This document shows positions 54,788 through 64,000 of a DNA stretch of 64,000 bases, in pieces. The notes beneath the pieces are model-generated. The model was not told the DNA's origin. It searched no databases and saw only the letters and a program-made list of their open reading frames with translations. Every line of letters starts with the position of its first letter. Position 1 is the stretch's first letter. This stretch comes from Branchinecta lynchi (taxonomy: Eukaryota; Arthropoda; Branchiopoda; Anostraca; Branchinectidae), in the NCBI GenBank assembly GCA_023053575.1, contig JAKZAP010000001.1, positions 21,284,533 to 21,348,532 of the forward strand, given 5' to 3'. The position numbers and the translations under genes were made by a program.

Positions 54788-54991
54788 ACAGAGCTCCGAC
54801 ACTACGAGAACAGGATCTTTAAGCTACAGTTCCTCCATGGGCAATCTTTAGCTTTAAAGGAGAAAGGAAAAGAAGGAGCAATGTATGCAGAGAAGGATCT
54901 CAACGAGAAGATCAAGCAGACAGAAGGAAGGGTTTCCAAGCTGCATAGTGATCTAGAGGAGCGGATTCTTCAGAAGAAGCTCGAACTGTGA
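54788..54991 (+). CDS. LRPAP1: LRPAP1 exon 7: domain 3 end and ER retention tail
   Basis: Residues 258-324 and stop. TELRHYENRIFKLQFLHGQS, LKEKGKEGA and TEGRVSKLHSDLEERI form the long basic helices of domain 3. The C-terminus is KKLEL. The last four residues, KLEL, are a plausible variant of the KDEL-type signal by which RAP is returned to the ER (HNEL in mammals). The acceptor is TTTCCAG|ACAGAG, phase 0. The whole gene codes for 324 residues, a little shorter than the ~357 of human RAP. Confidence 0.92.
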   Translation, partial: TELRHYENRIFKLQFLHGQSLALKEKGKEGAMYAEKDLNEKIKQTEGRVSKLHSDLEERILQKKLEL

Positions 54992-56175
54992 TTGAAATAG
55001 TCATGGATGTTGGAGTATCCTAGGTAACTTCATTTTCCTTTCGATGAGTTCTTATTATTTGTTAACCTCTGTCTCTATTTTTTCTTCTTTTTCTGGTAGA
55101 AATGATCAGTAAGAGGGTTGAGGATAATGTCGTCTGATTTTACTGGAAGTTGTTGTATTTGAAAACTTTTGATATGTACGGTCGTCTCGCTGGACACTCA
55201 GTTCTCGTTCAGTCTCCTTCCTTTTTCAGTAGAAGCTCGAGCTATGATTGGATGTCATTCTAAATTTCTGAATATCTTGGATTATTTTTATTTAGTTTCG
55301 AGACCGTTCGTATTCAAGATTTATTAGTTTCTATCTGTAGTTTAATCCCTTTTCCTTGAGGGGTCCGACAACCTAATACTAAAGTCTGTAACACGCCACT
55401 GAACCTCGGGAGGAACGAGAAACGTCACCCGAACAAAACCCTCAAAACTGATTCAGATCCAGTGTAAACCAAACAACAACGATTGTTGTCCAGGATTCTT
55501 CGCTGGGCATGCGGCGATTCTCCATCGGCACGAAGCGTTAGTCATCAAGAGTATTATAAATTCATCGCGTTTGCATATTTGTTATATGCACAATCGTCTA
55601 ATTTTCGTCCATTGTGATTCTTCACTGTTCAGCGGATTGATGACAGGGGGCTCGAACTATGAATGTAATCTCAGCCGAGATATCTAGAAGCGAATCTCGA
55701 AGTGGCCCTCAAAGATTTGCTTATCCGGCCCGGCAGAAAATATACTTGTCCCGAAGTCCATAAAGGACAAGCAAATGATTAGATAGTTCCAAGCAAATAT
55801 TCGATTTCAGTTGTATCTCATAAGGGTTCCGGCTAAAAAGACCCAGTGAACCACCTCTGGACCGTTTAACCCCCAAGCGATCCAACAATAGACAATGTCT
55901 CGCGATCAGTCCTGAAAGGCACCCATCGATTTTATTAAGATAGTGTTTGACTATAGTTTCCGTCCTTAGCCTTGTTCAAGAATTCTCATTATCTTTGTTC
56001 TTCCTAAAGGTAGCTCTCTCTTCCGATGGCTGTTTATATCTGTCACTCACCTCATTAGTTTAGTTCTCATTTGTGATTAACCTTTCTGTAAATTATTTGA
56101 GTGTTTTATATTAGAATTCTTTTTAGGGTACTTGTACCCTCGGGCAATGCGTAATAAATTGTTAATTCATTCGTT
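54992..56175 (+). other. LRPAP1 3' UTR region
   Basis: It contains a possible 76-base intron (55024-55099: GTAACTTC ... polypyrimidine ... CTGGTAG). Two diverged echoes of the stop-codon region (GAAGCTCGARCTRTGATTG) occur at about 55232 and, weaker, 55650. The first AATAAA seen is at 56153, in a stretch (GTACCCTCGGGCAATGCG..ATTCATTCGTTC) that resembles a LINE 3' end, so the true poly(A) site is uncertain. Confidence 0.4.
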
Positions 56176-56534
56176 CAGTGTTTTCTAAAGTTTGTCAGTT
56201 CCGTACAGAAAATGTGAGATTTTTTCGTCCAGAAAATTTTGCCAGGAAATCCTGAACGTCTATTCGCACCTTACCCTCAGAGAGCAGGCATTACAAGGAA
56301 ATCTTGCATTGGAAATTGACACACTGTTTTGTAAACAATAGTTTGCAAAACAAACCACAACAGCCCACAAGCTAAATTACTGTCGACAACCTGTTAACGT
56401 TTAACCGAAGAAGGCTGAGACAGGACAGTCTAGTTACCCATCACTTATTCACTTAAAGGACCCCTCAGCCTATTTACTCTTCAACTTTCAGTATATTTGA
56501 ATACTTTAAAACTAGGCTGTGGCTTTAACAAATA

Positions 56535-56572
56535 ACCCACGGTTTTGGCTGTTTTAAGCCAAAACCGTGGGT
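56535..56572. repeat. Perfect 16-bp hairpin
   Basis: Arms ACCCACGGTTTTGGCT (56535-56550) and its exact complement (56557-56572) lie around the 6-base loop GTTTTA. No poly(T) follows, so it is not read as a terminator. Confidence 0.8.
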
Positions 56573-56912
56573 AAATTATTTGAGACCCGTTGACTTATAG
56601 CAAAAAGAGGGAAACAATTTACATAACCGTTTTTCTTATGGAAAAACTTCTTGCAGACAACTGTCGACAGCGTGGTACACATCGAAAGTAGCTAAAGACG
56701 GCAAGTGAGAAAATCAGCGTGGTTTTGTTAGAGGGGTTAGAATGTACCGCACCAAAATGGGGTCTCTGGGTTTCGAAAAATATGGAGTGATTATGGAAGT
56801 AGGTTGCGTTAGTGTTATAGGTAAGAAAGAGGTTTTAAAGAGGCTCGAAGACCGTTGAATATGCGTCATTTTGTTCCTCCGCCATTCACGATAATCGATT
56901 TACATATAAGGC

Positions 56913-57457
56913 GTATTCTTGCCGTACCCCGAGGACTCCTCGGGGAATCAAGGCGAACGGCGAGGATTAATAGAGGGAGCCAGTCCACGCGGACTCCGCG
57001 TACTGAAAACAACGAGAACATATGGAATGCTTCCAGAATGGATTTTGTTAAGAAAAAAAAAAATATGCAGTTGACGGGACCAGCCTGGACTCGCTTTATT
57101 TTTGGTTTTGTTTATTCTGGTGGTTTTATTTTATTAATTTTGTATTGTTAATGCAAAATTAATACTACAATTAAATAGATGACTTTTTCTCAAAATCAGT
57201 TTTAAACCACAACCAAACTGAATATTGATCTCAGACATTCTTATTAGCCATCTATAGAATCTGTTTTTATTTTCAAAAAACAAGAACACCAGCAACTCCC
57301 AAAATTGATTCCCCGCCGAACCTGAAATGGAGTCTTTCTTGACGATGTGATGATAATCGGAGCATTCCCGTCCATGGGGAATCGCGAGAATGAGTCCCTG
57401 GGACCAACGAAACGCGGGGACTCTCAAAGGGAGCCCTCCGAGGAACGGAGAGAATGC
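56913..57457. mobile_element. Family C nonautonomous TIR element, longest copy
   Basis: About 545 bp. The ends GTATTCTTGCCGTACCCCGA and, on the right, TCCGAGGAACGGAGAGAATG are imperfect inverted repeats. Internally there is a perfect CCCCGAGGACTCCTCGGGG hairpin. The orientation is opposite to 4697-5065. No transposase. Confidence 0.65.
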
Positions 57458-60400
57458 TCCTATAGTTGGATTTCCCTGTGGATTTGTGGTACCTCTATGC
57501 GCTTTTGCCTGTGTTGTATGCTTGACGGAACGAAAAGTAAGTGTTCACTCAGTTCCCGCAGTGGGCCACTTTCCACGAGCAGACCACTGGCTATTGAAGA
57601 GCCACGTTTGTATTGAGATTCAAATTTTCAGCGTCATAGGAGAATTTTGCGTTGTGAGCACGGCCGTTGATATTCTGAACGTCAATATAGAGAAAATAGC
57701 GAAAAACGAAAAAACAATCCCTTAGCAAAATCCAAATAATGCAGTGTATCCAGTTAAATGATATAAAAATGAGTTCGCTTTTCAGTTAAACTTTAAAGAG
57801 GGCCTGAAAATTGTTTCTGCTCAAAACCAGCTCCTCTCTGTATTCGTTATACCAGCAACCCCTTCCTTCCATGAAAATGGAACTCAAAACACTGCGCATA
57901 CATTCACTTCCTGCAGGTCGCTACTCGCAACTAGTTAAACCCTTTGCTGATCAGTTGGATGCGGTTTCTTGACGCCGGGATTTCTATTTCCTTCCATGAA
58001 TATGATGAGTCATGGCTGAATAATTATAGCAATGTGATATTTAAGAAATCTTTGAGTATTGAATACCAGCATGTAATATTCTTGCTAATATCTTCAGTGT
58101 CTCCTTTCATTTTTATTCCTGTTCTTGCAAGAGTTTGGTTGCTGTTGCCTGAAATCTTGGCTGACACTGATGGTGACTCACAAAGAGGGTAGATTCCTGT
58201 CAAAGTTGATACGAACTTTAAGGGTTAAGTCGTTTTATAGTCGAGACTTGATTTTCTTCTTGTTCCATAGTGGCGCGTGATCTTATTAGATGTCCTGTCA
58301 GAAGTAGAAGACAAATTCTGCTTTCTCGAGACAGAGATGTCAGTGTAGCAGGAACTATCTCAATCTTGATTGGTGTTTAGGCTGCAGCTGAATTACGGCG
58401 TCGGTGGGAAAGCGTCAGGTTAGCGTGGAAGCTGAAAAACCTAAATTGCATTGTTTTCGGATTTCCGTCTAGTTTCGCGTAATAGCCTTTTATGATGTCC
58501 AAAAGTTTTGCATCACGCCTTTTTATTTGTCATCCCAGGTACTGTGTTTCGAAACTGAAACTGCGTAGCTCAAACTAAGAACTACGTCGAGAACGTAGTC
58601 GGAAGCAAGAGCTGAATAAAACGCGAGTAAGAGAAAACAAAAACCAAAACGCAACTCTAATCTAGTACCAATTTGTATTTCCGCCTGTGGACTCATGACA
58701 TCACGAGGCTAATGAGAAATTGGCATTACATTGTTACTGAAGTAGAGGGGGTCCTACCGAATCTAGTAAGATATCACGAATGTAAGCCCATTAAGGAGAG
58801 TTGACTCTAGGGTTTATACGATTCGAGGTGTTTGAACATCGTGTAATTTGAAAGGAATGTTTCTTGCTTTATTTGTTTAAATTGCATTTGGAATTGAGTG
58901 GTCGCCGAGCTTCGCAATCCTTGGTTGTGTCCGGGTCAGTGCAGTGTGAATAATAGTCAGCTCATGAATGAATTGGAAGAAGAGAAAGAAAGAAAGAAGA
59001 ATAGAAAGAAAGGAATAATTCATGCTGTCTAGGACAGTAGTTAATGGCTCATTTATTGGGTTGTGGCTGTAAGAAAGGACTGATGAACGCGAAGAAATAG
59101 GAAGAAGAGACAAAGAGGATTATGCTGGTTGGTCTGCGTCTGAAAGATGGTCTGAACGCGTTTGAGTTTCCCAGTTTGCGAACGAAAAACCATCCAGCAG
59201 CTTTCTGGGCGACTTCGAATGACAGGTGACATCGTATATCTGCCAGTCGGTATGTTTGCGTGTTACGAAGGTTTGATCTATGGATAGTTTGGATAGTACC
59301 AGATGGATAGTTTGCCCGGAATCTAACGGAAGCAGGAGTAGCACGGTGCTCCTGATTGAGTTATTAAAAGTTAAAAACCTTCTGATTAAGTTGTTAAACG
59401 AAATGTACCTGTAAGTATCATTTTCTAATGCAGATATTCTAGTAGACGTTTAAATATAAACTATTCATTCGACAAAATATATACAAGTGATGAATGGTAT
59501 GAACAACTAAAATGGCAAAGCACAGAACTGAATCATGTTGAGACTAGTGATAAGTTGTAACGCTGTAAATGTCGGGAATCCCTTGTAGAGGTGGCACTGC
59601 TGCTGTTCTGCTTCCTCTCTTTTATCCAGTATCCTGAAATGGTATTTACATTGTTTAGAGTGCATATCGTACTTTATAAAGTTTACATCCCTATATTCTA
59701 ACTTATTGCTTTGGAACTTGATTTCTCAAAGATTACAACCTGTCCCGGCTGTTTTCAGCCTCGCTCGGCTCCTTGGTCTTGATGACAGAAAAAATTGTAT
59801 AACCGGCTTTTCTGACTAATTAGCTTCTTGGATGCAGTGAGCGGGAGCCTAATCCGCGTCGAAAAAGCCCAAACACGACAAATTCGAGAATGAGAGTTAA
59901 GGGTCGATAAAACTGACATAGGAAGTTTGAAATCTTGGAAATGAAAATGGATGGGACGATTAGGGACGTAAAGTGAAGCAGGAATATAGGTGAGACGGGT
60001 CCTTTAAGTACTTCGTTGACACTGAAAGAAAATCGGTTTATGCGAGTTTTTGCTAGTTAGCCTGCTTGTACATACTCAGAGAGGAGGAACAGGTCATCCT
60101 CGACGGCTCAGCCTATGTTTCAACTGATAGCGAATTTCGTTACGCTCTGCGAATTTTGACTTCTGGGGAAATGTATGACTTTTCACGCAGTTTTTGCGAT
60201 TTCAAGCGAGTTCGTAGAGCCAAGCGATTTTGCCTCTAGTGGAGACCTGGTTTTACACTAGGAGCTAAAAGGAAAGTCTTTGTTGCGTCACTTTGTTGTT
60301 TCTGAGAGCTGGCCCTTTCTACCCTTTTTGTTCGACGTCTTTGTACCGATAAACAAAAATTTATTACATTTTCACGATTTTGAGAGAGAAAAGCTAACTC

Positions 60401-60600
60401 TAGAAAGAAATGCACACTTTTTTTACACTAACATTCTTTTGTCGGGTTCTTTTAGAATTAGTAAAATCTGGAGCTGGAATAACAAGAGCTAGAAGCTCAT
60501 TGGCACTTGCAAGTTGTGTCATAAGATCGGGAATTTGTCAGTTCGTAACTTTATAAGCAAAGAGCTCTTGTCTTGGTGGTCATAAAATGTATCGTTTGGT
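57458..60600. other. No recognisable gene or element
   Basis: Three kilobases of single-copy-looking sequence. Short ORFs are present, and a purine-rich tract (GAAAGAAAGAAAG) lies at about 58978-59010. One minus-strand frame (59120-59344) has an open acceptor-like start but no confirmed family. It may be host intergenic or intronic DNA. Confidence 0.4.
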
Positions 60601-60614
60601 TATTATTTTTTGAA

Positions 60615-61020
60615 CTTTGAGGTGATGATGCGCACTTTAAGGCGGCTAAGAATTTATTTGTAAGCAAAACCCTTGAGGAAAAAATAATCATGGGCCCTTT
60701 CAGATAATGAAAATGTATCTTTTAGTCAAAATTACTTCTTTCACTTTGCGATTAGGATGCGCACTTTAAGGCCGCTAGACATTTATTTGTCAGAAAACCT
60801 TTAAGTCAGAAATGATCATGGGACCTTGTGGACGATGAAAATGTATCGAATGCACAAAATCATTTTTTTGTGCTTTCCGGTTAAGATAAGAACTTCATTT
60901 CTAAGCAAAACCTTTAAGGCAGAAATGATCATGGGACCTTGGGGATCACGAAAATCCATCGTTTGCTCGGAACTATTTTTTGCCCCTTGCGGTAGTACTG
61001 TTCACTTTAAGGAGGTCGTA
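60615..61020 (+). repeat. Family B array, clearest copy
   Basis: Three to four units spaced about 105-122 bp: GCGCACTTTAAGG, ATTTATTTGTAAGCAAAACC, GAAATGATCATGGGACCTT, GATGAAAATGTATCG and TTTGCGGTTAGGATG. In the opposite orientation to 48710-49028. Confidence 0.78.
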
Positions 61021-61059
61021 GGAACTGACTATTTCCAAGATAACCTGGTCGGGCCCTGA

Positions 61060-61570
61060 TACGCATGATAAGTTCATCGTCCTAGCCCATCTGGAAGTAC
61101 CTTAACTCCGGATTACCGAAATTCTGGACCCCCTCCCCCCCCCCCCCTCCCCACACACACAGTGCCCGGACCCAGTCTAGTTCTGGAAATGATCTATCCA
61201 GAAATTTTACTTGTTATTCACACGAAGTTGTGTCTCAATTCCTCCCTCTAAGCGTATCACCAGATTTCCGGTCCCCTCCCCCCCCCCCACACACATTCCT
61301 CGGGTCCGGTCCGGACTTGAAACTGGACATCTGAGACACTAGTTCTTTTCAAATATCAAGTTTCATTAAGATCCGATCACCCGTTCGAAAGTTATATAGA
61401 CACCTCAAGATTCCGTATTCCCCCTCCCTCCACCCCCCGTACGATGGTCGGATTGGGGAACTGACTATTTATAAGGTAATCTGGTTGGCTCTCTGATATG
61501 CCTGCCAAGTTTCATCGTCCTAGCCCACATCCCGGATCACCGGAATTACGGAAACACCCCTCCACAGGGC
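61060..61570 (-). repeat. Family D repeat, minus-sense part
   Basis: It has TTCATCGTCCTAGCCCA, C-rich tracts, TCCGGTCCGGACTTGA, ATTAAGATCCGATCACCCGT and GTACGATGGTCGGAT. It reads opposite to the part at 61976-62700. Confidence 0.6.
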
Positions 61571-61589
61571 CCAAAGGTCTTGAGAAAGT

Positions 61590-61975
61590 ACTTTCGTCGG
61601 GCGAAGCCCTGCGTAAGTTCACTAGTTTGGCCGCGCGGAGCGCCGGCAAACACAGAAGAACAAAAAAACTGTACGCTTTTGTCGGTGGGCTCGACGGCAC
61701 GTGGGGTTCTTTTTACGAGCAAGAAATCAAATTCTGTAAATGTTTATCAGGCCAAACAGAAGAAATCGAATTCCGTATGCTTTTGTCGGGCCTCGGGTGT
61801 TCTCGTCGGCACATCGGGTTCTTATCAATAGCAAACAAAGAACAAATCGAATTCTGAATGCTTTTTTCCGTCGAACCGTCGGCCTGTCGGGTTCTTTTAC
61901 ACGCAAGAAATCAAATTCTGCAAACATTTGCCGGGCAAAACACAGAAGAAATCGAATTCTGTATGCTTTTATCCG
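61590..61975 (-). repeat. Inverted piece of the hAT right array
   Basis: The reverse complement of the array at 17070-17990: GCGCGGAGCGCCGGCAAACA, ACAAAAGCATAC-type units, CATCGGGTTCTTAT and GAAATCGAATTCTGTATGC. No hAT terminus is seen here, so only the internal array was moved or kept. It sits between the two opposed halves of a family D repeat. Confidence 0.75.
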
Positions 61976-62700
61976 GAATTCTGGACCCGCGAGTGCGGTA
62001 CTTCCTGATGTACTAGGACAGCGAAACTGGGCTGGCGTATCAAGGACTCGAACAAATTCACTTGAGAATCGTAGTTTGCGAGATCTGACCATCCTAGGGG
62101 GAGTGTAGGAATGGGGAATACGGAATACGGACTTTAAAATAGGCGATCTGATTTGAATGAAGCTTGGCAAGTGGAAAGAGGGGTCAGATGTTCCGTGTCA
62201 AGTCCGGACCAGCGCCGATACTTTAAACGCTTAGAGTCGATGGATCGGGATGGAGCAAAAGCCCTAGATACGTTCTTGACAGAACTAGACCATATCGGGG
62301 CTCTTTGGGGGGAGTTGAAGGGGGTTTCTCAGAATCCCTTAAGGACCTGGCACAATGCAAGTTGGACATGCGGCCTAGTTTGTTATTTGGTTTGGACCGG
62401 ATCTGGCCAGGATAGGAGGAGGATGAACCGGAAACCGGAAATTTTTAGATATGCTCCTATTGGAGTCAAACTTGAAGGACGAGAAGAGGGTCAGAGATAC
62501 GACATCTATGTGTCCTGATCGTATTTGGCCACAGGGGGGAAGTTGGAGGGGGAGTCCCTGAAATTTTGTTTCTCGCACAGGGGCCAAACGAGTGAAGTGG
62601 TCTGAATGAAACTTGGAAAGTAAAGAGACGATGTGCCCTAGATGACATATTTTAGGGTCCAGACCGAATCTGAACACCGGGCGGGGGGGGGGGGGTACCA
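61976..62700 (+). repeat. Family D repeat, plus-sense part
   Basis: It has TACTTCCTGATGTACTAGGA, ATCTGACCATCC, GGCGATCTGATTTGAATGAA, AAGTCCGGACCAG and G tracts, as in 23300-24743. Confidence 0.6.
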
Positions 62701-62934
62701 AATCACGACAAGTGCTCGAACTCGAGCGAAACTTGATAGCCGATAAAAGTAGACGTCTACTTTCCAATTTACATAACATTAACTGATAAAATTCATAAAA
62801 CAAAATAAGATTAAGTAGTTGTCAACTATCCGCCGTGACATGTGTGAACTATTCAGTCACATTTGCACTCGTTTCTAGCTGGTGATTTCTAACGGGCCTA
62901 TTTGCAAATTATGTTCACACGCCCAGCCCCTCTG

Positions 62935-63040
62935 TAGCTCAATTGATTAGAGCGCCGGTGCGTGACGCCGAAGTCTGCAGGTTCAAATCTCGCATGAGGT
63001 TATTTTTTGTTCTTCAGTTCACTACCGTCATAAAATTGTT
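62935..63040 (+). repeat. tRNA-derived SINE head
   Basis: It has the A-box-like TGTAGCTCAATTGATTAGAG and the B box GGTTCAAATCT. D and T arms can form, but the anticodon loop lacks the normal T before the anticodon and the acceptor stem has mismatches. It is followed by TTTTTTGTTCTTCAGTTCAC, the same tail as at 36298, which argues for a SINE family. Confidence 0.6.
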
Positions 63041-63091
63041 GCTAAAACCGAAATAATCTAATACAAAACAAAAAATTTGTTATATACCTGG

Positions 63092-63340
63092 TAGTTTTGT
63101 AATATCCACTGTGCTCGTCTCGACATCCAGCCGCCGGGAACTTCTATGTGTGGATTGTCGCTTTGAAGTATGTAGAAGGTTCATTGTTTCTGTTATTGAC
63201 GTGATGTTGACTGTCATAGCTGGAACCGCATGGTGGAGGTCTGCAACTGGGGTAGCTGTTGATGACAGCAGAACATATCCCAGTATCAACAGCTTATTTA
63301 GTATATCTAGAATCTGCAAAGCAAATTTTTTGTATTGCAT
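63092..63340 (-). CDS. Candidate first exon of a secreted protein
   Basis: In minus sense, ATG at 63340 opens MQYKKFALQILDILNKLLIL then GYVLLSSTATPVA, a plausible signal peptide. It is followed by a polar chain with NIT glycosylation-type motif and KRQSTHRSSRR. The frame runs to a good donor (CTACCAG|GTATAT) near 63092. No following exon was found in the window and no family is recognised. A splice acceptor-like TTTGCAG inside the start region allows another reading. Confidence 0.35.
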
Positions 63341-63414
63341 AGTCGTCGTTCAGTTAGAAGGTTGCAGGAGCTAATACTTTATCCAAGACATATTTTGGAC
63401 GAGGGGGTGCTCAG

Positions 63415-63520
63415 GGGGTGCTTCATTTTTTTTTCTCTTTCTTTTCTTGTCTTTTCTTTCATACTCCATTTGTGACTTGTGTCTTAAAAATGGGAAATAA
63501 ATTTCATTCATTCATTCACT
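63415..63520 (+). mobile_element. Possible LINE 3' tail
   Basis: A pyrimidine-rich stretch is followed by AATGGGAAATAAATTTC and ATTC tetranucleotide repeats, a pattern typical of LINE 3' ends in this window. No coding part is attached. Confidence 0.4.
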
Positions 63521-63689
63521 TGGGTACCACCGTACAGCCTCCGTGGGTACCAACTGGGCACTTATTGTACAACCATTTATACATAGTACCCCCTCGATTT
63601 TTTATCCTCTCATGAAAGATTGTTCGCTCGGGCATTTGTGGCTTTCGTTTTTTTTATTTTGTCTTTCTTGTTAGTCTACCAGTCTTATA

Positions 63690-63930
63690 ATAATTATAAT
63701 TTATTTTTGACCCACAAATCGTACAAGACGAAAACAGTGGAGTACAAAAGAAAATAAGAAGACATAATTAGGGAAAACACAACACATACAAACAAAATCT
63801 ACTCAAGAGTCAAACAGACGAATAAGCCCGTGAGACGGCGACAGACGCGCGTACGCCGTTTCGGACTGTTCTCTGTGGAGAACAGACAATTTCTCTGTGA
63901 TATCCGGTAGCGAGTACTTACTAATAATTT
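63690..63930 (-). mobile_element. LINE family alpha 3' fragment
   Basis: In minus sense it reads SKYSLPDITEKLSVLHREQS, matching SRYKLPDISLKLSAI of the 7.4-kb copy. A stop, 3' noncoding sequence and an AT-rich tail near 63690 follow. It is truncated at its 5' side near 63930. Confidence 0.7.
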
Positions 63931-64000
63931 TATAATTTGTTTGCAATAATTTATTTTGCAAGAATTTGTTTGCAATAATTTTTCTGTTCTTTAGTTTTTT

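Noticed and set aside
56535..56572. Intrinsic terminator
   Set aside because: The perfect hairpin has no T run, and bacterial-type termination does not apply in this genome.
59120..59344. Minus-strand frame with HTDWQIYDVT, faintly like a TGF-beta propeptide W-x-x-F-D-V-T motif
   Set aside because: A single short motif with no following conserved block, no confirmed splice sites and no mature growth-factor domain in the window.
62935..63010. Functional tRNA gene
   Set aside because: A and B boxes are good, but the anticodon loop lacks the normal U33, the acceptor stem is mismatched, and a SINE-like tail follows.

Overview
This is a eukaryotic, almost certainly invertebrate animal, nuclear window. 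It has spliced genes, AT-rich introns and a very high load of mobile elements, and shows no operons, ribosome binding sites or CRISPR. The species cannot be named from the sequence. An arthropod-like animal is only a guess.

One host gene can be read with confidence. It is an LRPAP1 (receptor-associated protein, RAP) orthologue on the plus strand, seven coding exons from 34844 to 54991. The exons join in frame to 324 residues: a signal peptide, three RAP helical domains and a C-terminal KLEL that fits a KDEL-type ER retention signal. Intron 3 appears to use a GC-AG splice pair. Intron 6 (9 kb) is packed with nested transposons. Two further host candidates are weak: a 68-codon tail-anchored small ORF (19575-19781) and a possible signal-peptide exon on the minus strand (63092-63340).

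The rest is layered mobile DNA. Non-LTR retrotransposons (LINEs) occur in several lineages, all 5'-truncated or frame-broken: 7.3-9.2 kb (nearly intact reverse transcriptase), 20.3-20.8, 25.0-26.7, 28.1-30.9, 30.9-32.0, 32.4-33.1, 46.2-47.4, 47.7-48.4, 51.0-53.3 and 63.7-63.9 kb. DNA transposons are nonautonomous. hAT-like elements with perfect 8-bp target duplications lie at 16128-18042, 35049-35749 and 41573-41724. PIF/Harbinger-like MITEs with 3-bp duplications lie at 41742-42045 and 54353-54657, with a worn copy at 22485. Two piggyBac-like TTAA elements lie at 42953-43402 and 50531-50967. There are also several foldback elements.

Four repeat families recur without an obvious named class. 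Family A is a head, ~134-bp monomers and a palindromic tail (1, 15.0, 18.5, 21.0, 25.0, 46.0 and 49.0 kb). Family B is ~105-125-bp monomers containing TGATCATGGG (9.2, 48.7, 52.5, 53.4 and 60.6 kb). Family C has TIRs (4.7, 44.7 and 56.9 kb). Family D is poly-G/C-rich, 1.4-1.5 kb, with a TGGCACTTG hairpin (3.4, 5.8, 23.3 and 61.0 kb).

The most unusual signal is a hammerhead-ribozyme-like fold at 27999-28072 just upstream of a LINE. The sequence that follows it is duplicated in inverted form 3.3 kb away, where it forms a perfect 46-bp palindrome.
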